A model generated the notes under the pieces. It was not told the DNA's origin. It made no database searches and saw only the letters and a list, made by a program, of their open reading frames with translations. The translations under genes were made by a program, and so were the position numbers. A stretch of 64,000 nt of DNA from Prevotella scopos JCM 17725 (lineage in GTDB: Bacteria; Bacteroidota; Bacteroidia; Bacteroidales; Bacteroidaceae), in NCBI RefSeq assembly GCF_018127785.1, contig NZ_CP072389.1, forward strand, positions 806,001 through 870,000, given 5' to 3'. Of the stretch, positions 16,647 through 24,593 are shown in pieces (position 1 is the stretch's first letter; every line of letters starts with the position of its first letter).

Positions 16647-16892
16647 AATATCCATAATAATAAAGAAAAATGTCAATAACACAAAGGAATTGAACAGCTA
16701 AAAGAATATAACCAAAAAAACTAATTATTTATCCCAAGATACTACGAAAGAAACAAATAAAAGCCTAAATAAAAAAATCTAAGAACAAACACAAATCAAC
16801 AAACACAATACTAACCTATTATGACTACTAAATAATGACGAACAACTTCCAAAAAACATGGAACGTAAAATAAAGTGAAAATCTAAATCTAT

Positions 16893-16946
16893 TTGTAGTT
16901 TTTACAACAAAATATTTGTAAGTTTTACACAAAATTCATATCTTTG
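16893..16946 (+). promoter_or_regulatory. perR promoter with two TTGTA-N5-TACA dyads
   Basis: The promoter is textbook: TTTG at 16915-16918, a 20-bp spacer and TATCTTTG at 16939-16946. Two 15-bp dyads lie across it: TTGTA-GTTTT-TACAA at 16893-16907 and TTGTA-AGTTT-TACAC at 16916-16930. They are exactly 23 bp apart, and the second overlaps the -33 element. This is where an autorepressing Fur-family protein would bind. Confidence 0.6.
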
Positions 16947-17041
16947 CAAACGTTTTAGTTCAATCATCCTTATTATTTCAGATGATTTGTTATAATTAGG
17001 TTGTTTAAAAAATAGGTATAAATTTAGAAAACGGTATTACA

Positions 17042-17473
17042 ATGGATCCTGTATATGACAAACTAACAACTTTGGGTATTCGCCCATCAATCCAACGCGT
17101 TGCAATCATGAAATATTTGGCAACTCATCGGACGCATCCAACAGTGGAAGAGGTTTTTCTTGCATTAAAGAAACATCTTCCTACAGTGAGCCGTACAACT
17201 GTTTATAACACACTGAGAATGTTATCAGAACATGGTGCTGCATCAATGATTACCATTGATGACCATCGCGTATGCTATGATGGTATAACCGAGCCACATG
17301 CACACTTCTTCTGCAAGCGTTGCGAGAAGGTTTTCGACTTTGAAGCAATGGAGATGCCTCGTTACACAGGTGAAATTGGTAAAGGCTTCAGAATTGACGA
17401 TACTCAGCTTTATTATAAAGGTATTTGTCCTCAGTGCCTTGAAGCAATGAAAGAGAGTGAGGAACTGAACTAA
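17042..17473 (+). CDS. Fur-family metalloregulator, PerR-like
   Basis: The 143-residue protein has the full Fur-family layout: a winged helix (PSIQRVAIMKYL, then TVSRTTVYNTLRMLSEHG) and a C-terminal dimerisation and metal domain. The latter holds His86 and His88 (PHAHFF) and two CxxC zinc motifs, Cys91/Cys94 and Cys129/Cys132. The N-terminal wording fits PerR-like peroxide regulators better than iron-sensing Fur, but the distinction needs a tree. Two dyads in its own promoter suggest autoregulation. No peroxide-defence gene follows; a long untranslated stretch ends in a strong terminator. Confidence 0.85.
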   Translation: MDPVYDKLTTLGIRPSIQRVAIMKYLATHRTHPTVEEVFLALKKHLPTVSRTTVYNTLRMLSEHGAASMITIDDHRVCYDGITEPHAHFFCKRCEKVFDFEAMEMPRYTGEIGKGFRIDDTQLYYKGICPQCLEAMKESEELN

Positions 17474-17720
17474 ACATGCCTTAGCTTAAGTTGCAAAAAC
17501 AATACGACGTTCAGCAAAAGTCAAGAGGTCAGGCTTGGTCAAAGGAGTTCAAATATCGATTCGAACAATCTTTTGATTCAAGCAAGTTGGCAGATTCTTT
17601 TCTGTATTACATTGACTGAATTCTTTAACAGCATCGTCATATAATAAATATAAAACGCTGACAGGTCTATCCTGTAGCTGTAAATCTCTACGGACGCACA
17701 ATTAGTGCGTCCGTTTTTTT
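17474..17720 (+). terminator. long 3' untranslated region and terminator of the Fur-family gene
   Basis: About 215 nt without a reading frame follow the stop codon. They end in a strong hairpin, CGGACGCAC (17691-17699) with GTGCGTCCG (17705-17713) and seven T. The length of the untranslated part leaves room for a 3'-derived small RNA, but I see no internal promoter. Confidence 0.7.
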
Positions 17721-17879
17721 ATCCAACTAACCTTCTTCAGGCTTAGTATGAAAACGGTATGGAAATAGGTTCACAACAAGCTAATGATAAAAAGTGGCTC
17801 TATAATAGATCATGTGGGTAATTCGTTATAGAGCCTAAAATATAGTCAAGACGTATAGCCTCGAACTAAAGACAACGCC

Positions 17880-18085
17880 AAATTGACCTTAGCTTTAATA
17901 TGCTTAACTCACATTAAATCCCTACCCTTCTATATACTGCAATGGAGTTAACCCTTCGCACATGTGGTGCATACCATCCGCACCATTAGTGTTAAGCACC
18001 CGCACCACATGTGCTAAGCACCCGCACCACTCGTGTGAGATATCAACACACAACCCACACGATTCATTATAGAGTCTAAAATGTG
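17880..18085 (+). repeat. ~200-bp dispersed element with 22-bp palindrome array, copy B
   Basis: The core holds 13-bp palindromes at 17958, 17980, 18002 and 18024, with linkers ATACCATCC, TAAGCACCC, TAAGCACCC: an exact 22-bp period. A degenerate unit lies on either side (17936 and 18046). Left flank (AATTGACCTTAG, CTTAACTCACAT, AAATCCCTACCCTTC) and right flank (CACACGATTCATTATAGAG) recur in the copies at 39.3 and 53.4 kb. The sequence TTCGTTATAGAGCCTAAAAT at about 17822-17841 repeats the right edge, as if a second element end lay just to the left. Confidence 0.75.
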
Positions 18086-18120
18086 CTTTCAAGTTTTGGA
18101 ATAACAATGATTCCCAAACA

Positions 18121-18141
18121 AAAAATCATGTTATGATTTTT
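18121..18141. terminator. small A/T hairpin
   Basis: AAAAATCAT (18121-18129) and ATGATTTTT (18133-18141) pair perfectly over a 3-nt loop, with flanking A and T runs. It could act as a weak bidirectional terminator upstream of ileS. Confidence 0.35.
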
Positions 18142-18406
18142 CTTTACAAAAGAAAGCTTACATAATTCTAAGAAGTATGAAACCTCCCTATCCCACTTGA
18201 CTCATTTGAACAAAATAGTGCAGATTTATAGACTGCCAAGAAAAGATAGATTATTCTCCATAAAAAGACTTATTATTAGATGCATTTTCTATGAACTTTG
18301 AAGAACAGAAGAGTCATGAATATTACAATAAGAAAGAGTATAAATGTTAACTTCAGATGACACATTGTAAAAAAGGAAGTCCAGCACCTTTCATACAAAC
18401 AAAAAG

Positions 18407-18438
18407 TTTGGTAGTTTCAGTTGTTATTTGTATCTTTG
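18407..18438 (+). promoter_or_regulatory. ileS promoter
   Basis: TTTG at 18407-18410, a 20-bp spacer and TATCTTTG at 18431-18438 form a full consensus promoter. The longer reading frame from the TTG at 18421 starts inside it and is therefore not the real start. Confidence 0.7.
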
Positions 18439-18474
18439 CAGGTATTTAGAAAACAAGTAAAACAAATAGATAAT

Positions 18475-21400
18475 ATGGCAAAGAAATTCGCCGAGCACAA
18501 GGGACTTGACCTTGTTAGCACAAATCAGGAAATATTGAAAGCGTGGGAGAAGAAGGATATCTTCCACAAAAGTATCGATGAGCGTGAGGGTGAGCCACAA
18601 TTCATCTTCTTCGAGGGACCTCCATCAGCAAATGGACATCCTGGCATTCACCACGTATTGGCACGTTCTATTAAAGATACTTTCAATCGCTACAAGACAA
18701 TGCAAGGTTTCCAAGTGCACCGTAAGGCGGGTTGGGACACACACGGATTGCCAGTAGAGTTAGGTGTAGAAAAAGAGTTAGGTATCACGAAGAAAGATAT
18801 CGACAACCACGCATCTGATAAATATATTTCAACAGAGGAATACAACCATAAGTGTCGTGAGAATGTAATGAAGTTTACTGCTGAATGGCAGCAGTTGACA
18901 GAGCAGATGGGTTATTTCGTTGATATGGAACACCCATACATTACTTACGATAACAAATATATCGAGACATTGTGGTGGCTTCTTAAGCAACTCTATAACA
19001 AGGGCTTGCTGTATAAGGGCTACACTATTCAGCCATATTCACCAGGCGCAGGTACTGGTTTATCAAGCCATGAGCTGAATCAGCCTGGTTGCTATCGTGA
19101 TGTAAAGGATACTACCGTTACTGCACAGTTTGCTATCCCTACAGAGGATTGGAAAGCATTGGTTGAAAAGGCAAACTTACCAAAGGAGACATGGGGTAAA
19201 CCTTGCTTTGTTGCATGGACAACCACACCTTGGACCTTGCCTTCAAACGTTGCACTTTGTGTTGGTCCAAAGATTGAATACGCTATTGTTGAGACCTATA
19301 ACCCATACGATGCAGAGAAACTAACACTCGTAATGGCTGCAAGTCGTGTAGCTGCCTACCTGAAGTCAGAAGGTGAGATTACCGATGGTGGTGAATTACC
19401 TGAGTACGATCGTGGAGACAAGTATGTTCCTTATCGTATCGTTGGTCGTGTGATGGGTACAGAGCTTGAAGGCTTACACTATCAGCAGTTGATGCCTTGG
19501 GTAAAGCCTGTTGAGCAGACAGGCGACTTTGCACCAAAGTTTGTGAACGACTATGCTGCAGCTCACCCAGAGAAGGTGTTTGCAAGTGAAGATGGTCGTG
19601 ACAAGTTTGTAGAGATGGAGAGCGAGGCTTTCCGTATCATCCTTGGCGATTACGTCACAACAGATGATGGTACTGGTATTGTACACATTGCTCCTACCTT
19701 CGGTGCGGACGATGCTAAGGTGGCTAAGGATGCAAATATCCCAGCACTTTATCTGATTTCAAAGAAGGGACAGACTCGTCCTATGGTTGACCTCCAAGGT
19801 AAGTACTTTACTATCGAAGAGTTAGATCAGAACTTCGTTAAGGCTTGTGTAAATGAAAAGGCATACGGCCATCATGCTGGCGACTATGTGAAGAATGCAT
19901 ACGACCCTCGCTTCAACCCAGATGGTGTATGGGACAAGAAAGCTTCTGAAAAGGAAGAGGACTTGAACATCATCCTCTGTATGGAGATGAAGCAGGAAGG
20001 TACAGCTTTCAACATTCAGAAGCACGTACACAACTATCCTCACTGCTGGCGTACTGATAAGCCAATCCTCTACTACCCTCTTGATAGCTGGTTCATCAAG
20101 GACACTGCTAAGAAGGAACGTATGGTAGAGTTGAACAAGACTATCCGTTGGCAACCAGAGTCAACTGGTACTGGTCGCTTCGGTAACTGGCTTGAGAACT
20201 TGAATGACTGGAACCTCAGCCGTTCACGTTTCTGGGGAACACCACTTCCTATCTGGCGTGATGAGAATCGTGGTGAGAAGTGTATTGGTTCTGTAGAGGA
20301 ACTTTACAACGAAATTGAAAAGTCTGTTGCTGCGGGTATCATGGAGAAGAATCCACTGAAAGAGGCGGGCTTCGTTGTTGGTGATTTCAGCCAAGAGAAC
20401 TATGATAAGATTGATCTTCACCGTCCATACGTTGACGATATCGTCCTCGTAAATGATGAAGAAAAGCCAATGCATCGCGAATCAGACCTCATTGACGTTT
20501 GGTTCGATAGTGGTTCTATGCCATATGCGCAGCTCCATTATCCATTTGAGGGTGAGATTAATGCTGAAGGCTTGAAGGCTACGGGTAAGACTGAGGCTGA
20601 GTATCGTGACCAGTTGGTACACTCATGCTATGAGGGTATAGCTGTTCCACCAGCATTCTTCCCTGCAGACTTCATTAACGAGGGTGTTGACCAGACTCGT
20701 GGTTGGTTCTTCACACTCCATGCTATAGCAACAATGGTGTTTGACTCTGTTGCCTTTAAGAACGTGATTTCAACAGGTCTTGTGCTCGATGCAAAGGGTA
20801 ACAAGATGAGTAAGCACGTGGGTAATGTGACCAACCCATTCGAGATGATGAATAAGTATGGTGCTGACCCTGTACGTTACTATATGATGACGAACAGCGA
20901 ACCATGGGACAACTTGAAGTTCGACCCAGAAGGCGTTGACGAGTGTCGTCGTAAGTTCTTCGGCACCTTATATAATACATATAGCTTCTTTGCTCTTTAT
21001 GCTAATGTTGATGGCTATGATGCCACAACATGTGAGGCAGTGAAGGCTGATGCACCAGAGATTGACCGTTGGATTATCTCTAAACTCAACTCACTCATTA
21101 AAGGTGTGACAGCAGAGTTAGAGAACTATGACCCAACACGTGGCGGTCGTCTCATCGATTCATTCGTTAACAATGACCTCAGTAACTGGTATGTTCGTTT
21201 GAATCGTAAACGTTTCTGGGGTAAGGAAATGAGTGCTGACAAGAAGAGTGCATACGACACATTGTACACTTGCTTGATGACTGTTGCACGTTTGTTGGCT
21301 CCATTCGCTCCATTCTATGCTGACCAGCTGTATTCAGACCTAGGTGGCGAATTAGAAAGCATCCACTTGGATCACTGGCCAGTAGCCAACGAGGCTGTCA

Positions 21401-22140
21401 TTGATACTGACCTCGAGGCACGTATGGATATGGCTCAACGTATCACTTCAATGGTTTTGGCGCTTCGTCGTAAGGTGAACATCAAGGTTCGCCAGCCATT
21501 AGCACAGATAATGATTCCTGCTGTTGATACAACCCAGAAGAAGCATATTGAGGCAGTAGCCGACCTTATCAAACACGAGGTGAACGTAAAGGAGCTTACT
21601 TTCGTTGAGGGTCAAGGCATCCTTGTAAAGAAAGTGAAGTGTAACTTCCGCGTTATGGGTAAGAAGTTCGGAAAACTGATGAAGCAAGTTGCAGCCCGTA
21701 TGGATGCACTTTCACAGGAAGAGATTGCTGCATTGGAAACTGCAGGCGAATTCAACTTCGACTTAGATGGTCAGCCTATTAAGGTAGAGGCTGCAGATGT
21801 TGAAATCATCTCAGAGGATATTCCAGGCTGGTTGGTAAGCAACGAGGGTAACCTGACAGTTGCTCTTGAAGTTGAGCTGACAGAAGAGCTCCGTCGTGAG
21901 GGTATGGCACGTGAGTTGATCAACCGCATACAGAACCTCCGTAAGGAAACGGGTCTTGAGATTACCGACCGCATCTCTGTTGTTATTGAACCACACACAG
22001 AGGCCATAGCAGCTGTTGAGTCATTTGGCGACCTGATTAAAACACAGGTTCTTGCAAATGACATAACGCTGGCGGAGAACAATGGAACAGATGTTGAGTT
22101 TGATGACTTCAAACTCCGTATTGAGATCAAAAAGAACTAA
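18475..22140 (+). CDS. ileS: isoleucyl-tRNA synthetase
   Basis: A 1221-residue class Ia synthetase, charging tRNA-Ile in the cytoplasm. The signature HIGH motif appears as HPGIHH (residues 55-60, in GPPSANGHPGIHHVLARSI). The KMSKS loop appears as KMSKH (777-781, in DAKGNKMSKHVGN). The editing domain lies between, with TWTLPSNVA-type core residues seen as TTTPWTLPSNVALCVG. The length and the altered HIGH/KMSKS motifs fit the eukaryote-like clade found in Bacteroidota, which in other bacteria is associated with low mupirocin sensitivity. I chose the ATG at 18475 because the upstream TTG is within the promoter. It heads a long rightward gene run. Confidence 0.96.
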   Translation: MAKKFAEHKGLDLVSTNQEILKAWEKKDIFHKSIDEREGEPQFIFFEGPPSANGHPGIHHVLARSIKDTFNRYKTMQGFQVHRKAGWDTHGLPVELGVEKELGITKKDIDNHASDKYISTEEYNHKCRENVMKFTAEWQQLTEQMGYFVDMEHPYITYDNKYIETLWWLLKQLYNKGLLYKGYTIQPYSPGAGTGLSSHELNQPGCYRDVKDTTVTAQFAIPTEDWKALVEKANLPKETWGKPCFVAWTTTPWTLPSNVALCVGPKIEYAIVETYNPYDAEKLTLVMAASRVAAYLKSEGEITDGGELPEYDRGDKYVPYRIVGRVMGTELEGLHYQQLMPWVKPVEQTGDFAPKFVNDYAAAHPEKVFASEDGRDKFVEMESEAFRIILGDYVTTDDGTGIVHIAPTFGADDAKVAKDANIPALYLISKKGQTRPMVDLQGKYFTIEELDQNFVKACVNEKAYGHHAGDYVKNAYDPRFNPDGVWDKKASEKEEDLNIILCMEMKQEGTAFNIQKHVHNYPHCWRTDKPILYYPLDSWFIKDTAKKERMVELNKTIRWQPESTGTGRFGNWLENLNDWNLSRSRFWGTPLPIWRDENRGEKCIGSVEELYNEIEKSVAAGIMEKNPLKEAGFVVGDFSQENYDKIDLHRPYVDDIVLVNDEEKPMHRESDLIDVWFDSGSMPYAQLHYPFEGEINAEGLKATGKTEAEYRDQLVHSCYEGIAVPPAFFPADFINEGVDQTRGWFFTLHAIATMVFDSVAFKNVISTGLVLDAKGNKMSKHVGNVTNPFEMMNKYGADPVRYYMMTNSEPWDNLKFDPEGVDECRRKFFGTLYNTYSFFALYANVDGYDATTCEAVKADAPEIDRWIISKLNSLIKGVTAELENYDPTRGGRLIDSFVNNDLSNWYVRLNRKRFWGKEMSADKKSAYDTLYTCLMTVARLLAPFAPFYADQLYSDLGGELESIHLDHWPVANEAVIDTDLEARMDMAQRITSMVLALRRKVNIKVRQPLAQIMIPAVDTTQKKHIEAVADLIKHEVNVKELTFVEGQGILVKKVKCNFRVMGKKFGKLMKQVAARMDALSQEEIAALETAGEFNFDLDGQPIKVEAADVEIISEDIPGWLVSNEGNLTVALEVELTEELRREGMARELINRIQNLRKETGLEITDRISVVIEPHTEAIAAVESFGDLIKTQVLANDITLAENNGTDVEFDDFKLRIEIKKN

Positions 22141-22153
22141 ATGAAATAGTTGG

Positions 22154-22213
22154 GATGTACGCCATGTACATCTATAAGCCAAACACGATAGTGGACGTGT
22201 CTAGTACACGTCC
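22154..22213 (+). other. two hairpins between ileS and the dksA-like gene
   Basis: GATGTAC/GTACATC (22154-22160, 22166-22172) and GGACGTGT/ACACGTCC (22193-22200, 22206-22213) form two perfect stems 20 bp apart. The second has a 5-nt loop. No T run follows, so they look like RNA-processing or stability elements rather than a terminator. Confidence 0.45.
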
Positions 22214-22285
22214 CTATTACCAAGCTTTCAACGACCTCAAATACATTATCGATTACTTTCATAACCTAATTCAATTTTTTACTTT

Positions 22286-22669
22286 ATGGAAACAAAGAAG
22301 CGTTATACCGATGAGGAACTCGAGGAGTTCCGCACGATAGTAAATGAAAGATTGGCTATTGCTAAGTCCGATTACGATGAGACGATGAAAATCCTGATGA
22401 ACAAGAATACGAACGATGTTAATGACACATCACCTACGTATAAGGCATTGGAAGAAGGGAGTTCCAACCAAACGAAGGAGGAACTCGTCCAGATGGCGCA
22501 ACGTCAGCAGAAATTTATCCAAGCGCTTCAGGCTGCGCTTGTCAGAATCAATAACAAGACTTACGGCATCGATCGTATTACTGGCGAATTGATACCGAAG
22601 GAGCGTTTACGCATTGTTCCACATGCAACATTGAGCGTAGCATCCAAGATGGCAAATAAAAATCACTAA
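22286..22669 (+). CDS. TraR/DksA-family protein without cysteines
   Basis: The 127-residue protein matches Bacteroidota DksA-like proteins: an N-terminal helical hairpin (about residues 8-90) and the C-terminal signature ITGELIPKERLRIVPHATLS. DksA binds the RNA polymerase secondary channel and works with ppGpp. Here no cysteine is present in the whole protein, so the zinc finger of classical DksA (four Cys) is lost. The hairpin tip reads NDVNDTSPTY. The stop codon overlaps the lspA start (AATGA-type overlap at 22669), so the two are translationally coupled. That arrangement is a good marker for this operon. Confidence 0.85.
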   Translation: METKKRYTDEELEEFRTIVNERLAIAKSDYDETMKILMNKNTNDVNDTSPTYKALEEGSSNQTKEELVQMAQRQQKFIQALQAALVRINNKTYGIDRITGELIPKERLRIVPHATLSVASKMANKNH

Positions 22670-23346
22670 TGAGCAAACAGAAAAAACAAAGTTTGATAGC
22701 AGCCTTGCTAATCATTCTATTAATAGTAATAGACCAGATTATTAAGGTTGTTGTCAAACTTAACATGAATTTAGGCGAATCAATCCATATCTTTGATTGG
22801 TTTCAGATTCAATTCATCGAGAACAATGGTATGGCTTGGGGTATGGAATTGGGAAGTAAACTCTTCCTGAGCTTATTCCGTATCGTTGCTATAGGCTTCC
22901 TATTATGGTATATCTATACTCGTATTAAAAAGGGAGCCAGAATGGGTTATATCATTGTGTTATCCATGATTACAGCCGGTGCTGCAGGTAACATCTTCGA
23001 CTCCCTCCTCTATGGGCAGATTTTTACAGCTTCTACACCCTATTTTTTAGAAGGAGCCACACCAGCAACACTCGTATCATGGGGAGAAGGCTATGCGCCA
23101 GTACTGATGGGTAAGGTAGTAGATATGTTCTATTTCCCTCTTTTCCATGGTACATTCCCCGATTGGTTCCCCTTTTGGGGTGGTGAGTCATTTGTCTTCT
23201 TCTCACCAATATTCAACTTTGCTGACTCCTGCATCTCTGTAGGTGTCATTACAATCATCCTCTTCTTCCGTAAGGACTTCAATGGTTGGGTACCAACTAT
23301 AGATAAGAAACTTAATGACAAAGAAGACATTGCTGATAATCAGTAG
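22669..23346 (+). CDS. lspA: lipoprotein signal peptidase (signal peptidase II)
   Basis: A 225-residue polytopic inner-membrane aspartyl protease that removes lipoprotein signal peptides after diacylglyceryl modification. The conserved blocks are in order: NNGMAWG (52-58), the first catalytic Asp111 in GAAGNIFDSLLYG, and the second, Asp186, in FNFADSCISVG. About four hydrophobic segments are visible. It is longer than the ~160-residue proteobacterial enzyme because of a soluble insert between the two Asp (about residues 117-180), as is common in Bacteroidota. Many substrates are encoded in this window, including the next gene. Confidence 0.95.
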   Translation: MSKQKKQSLIAALLIILLIVIDQIIKVVVKLNMNLGESIHIFDWFQIQFIENNGMAWGMELGSKLFLSLFRIVAIGFLLWYIYTRIKKGARMGYIIVLSMITAGAAGNIFDSLLYGQIFTASTPYFLEGATPATLVSWGEGYAPVLMGKVVDMFYFPLFHGTFPDWFPFWGGESFVFFSPIFNFADSCISVGVITIILFFRKDFNGWVPTIDKKLNDKEDIADNQ

Positions 23347-23353
23347 ATAGACA

Positions 23354-24298
23354 ATGAGAAGTAAATATCTGGTACGTTCCTTTGCCACTCTTTGTGGGTT
23401 ACTACTTACAATCTTTGTTGTAAGTTGTAAACCTTCTATCCCTTCTGAGTATATCCAACCTTCCGAGATGGAGGATATGCTCTACGATTATCATCTTTCT
23501 ATGGCAATAGCAAATCGCGATGGCTATACTGATATCAAACAGAAAGCTTTTAAGCTGGCTGTTATGAGGAAGTATGACGTATCGGAAGAGAAATTTGATA
23601 AATCACTTCAATACTACATACGACATACTGAGAAGCTACACGATATCTATATTGAACTTACCAAGCGATTGGAGAATGAGGCACGTACACAAGGTGCTTC
23701 AGAGAGTGAGTTAGCACAATATGGTGACATCAAGTCAAAGGGAGATACCACAGATATCTGGCGTGGCAACCGCACATTAATACTTTCTCCATACGCTCCA
23801 GTAGATCGGGAGTCCTTTGAGATTAAAGCTGATACAGCATTCCATAAAGGCGACCGCCTCCTCTTGAGCTTCAACTCACAATTTATCATACAAGATGGTA
23901 TGCGTGATGCTATTATCATGATGGCTGTTACCTATACGAATGATAGTACCGTAACACAATATCAGCATATTTCGTCTGATTCTCGTAACACCATGACAAT
24001 TGACGCTGGTGACTCCTTGCGTATCAAAAACATACGGGGCTACTTCCTCATGTTGAAGGGACAGCAGCCTACAACTACTTTTAAGTTGCTTATCCTCAGC
24101 GATATTCACCTTGTTCGTATGCATGTAAGAAAACAAGAAGCAACACAACCTGCTGATTCAGTGAAGGAGTCTGACCCAATCAGAACGATTGGTGGTGAAC
24201 CTGTCAGTTCACAATCGCCTCCAAGTCAACCCACACCTCCTACAAGGACTCCCGCTGACGCAATGAAGGAACGAGGCATACCAAACAGGTCCCGATAA
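23354..24298 (+). CDS. DUF4296 domain lipoprotein
   Basis: The 314-residue protein has a signal peptide and lipobox (FVVSC, Cys25). The segment MEDMLYDYHLSMAIANRD matches the start of DUF4296, found in Bacteroidota next to lspA. The domain covers roughly residues 30-110. A less conserved region and a Pro/Ser/Thr-rich tail (QSPPSQPTPPTRTP) follow. The biochemical role is unknown; the constant position after lspA suggests a link to lipoprotein maturation or envelope biogenesis. It starts 7 bp after lspA. Confidence 0.8.
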   Translation: MRSKYLVRSFATLCGLLLTIFVVSCKPSIPSEYIQPSEMEDMLYDYHLSMAIANRDGYTDIKQKAFKLAVMRKYDVSEEKFDKSLQYYIRHTEKLHDIYIELTKRLENEARTQGASESELAQYGDIKSKGDTTDIWRGNRTLILSPYAPVDRESFEIKADTAFHKGDRLLLSFNSQFIIQDGMRDAIIMMAVTYTNDSTVTQYQHISSDSRNTMTIDAGDSLRIKNIRGYFLMLKGQQPTTTFKLLILSDIHLVRMHVRKQEATQPADSVKESDPIRTIGGEPVSSQSPPSQPTPPTRTPADAMKERGIPNRSR

Positions 24299-24301
24299 GT
24301 T

Positions 24302-24529
24302 ATGAACGACAAGAAGAAGTCGATAAGACGGATTGGAGCCAACATCATTGAAACTTCTGAAGGAACAATAGAACAAGGGATCGTGGTTATTGAGGATGGG
24401 ATTGTCCTCAAGGCCTATCCTTTCACAGAGGAAGAGCCCATGACAGAATGGACCGTGGGGACTATCACCCTACGTCCTGATAATGATGGCAAGCTCAGAG
24501 CCTACAAAGACAACCAACCACTGAGGTAA
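24302..24529 (+). CDS. small conserved protein, unknown function
   Basis: A 75-residue, soluble, acidic protein (RRIGANIIETSEGTIEQGI, then EWTVGTITLRPDNDG) with no signal peptide or membrane segment. It sits 3 bp after the DUF4296 gene and before the M23 peptidase, within one operon. That tight spacing and good codon structure argue that it is real. I do not know its function. Confidence 0.65.
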   Translation: MNDKKKSIRRIGANIIETSEGTIEQGIVVIEDGIVLKAYPFTEEEPMTEWTVGTITLRPDNDGKLRAYKDNQPLR

Positions 24530-24593
24530 TTCTGTTGTTCCTCCAGAAAGTAGAATACTCACACTTTGATAAGTAGAAAAGATCTGATAGCCT

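Noticed and set aside
17936..18058. The repeat arrays as CRISPR
   Set aside because: The unit is 22 bp with 9-bp linkers that are themselves repeated. There are no unique 30-40-bp spacers and no cas genes in the window.
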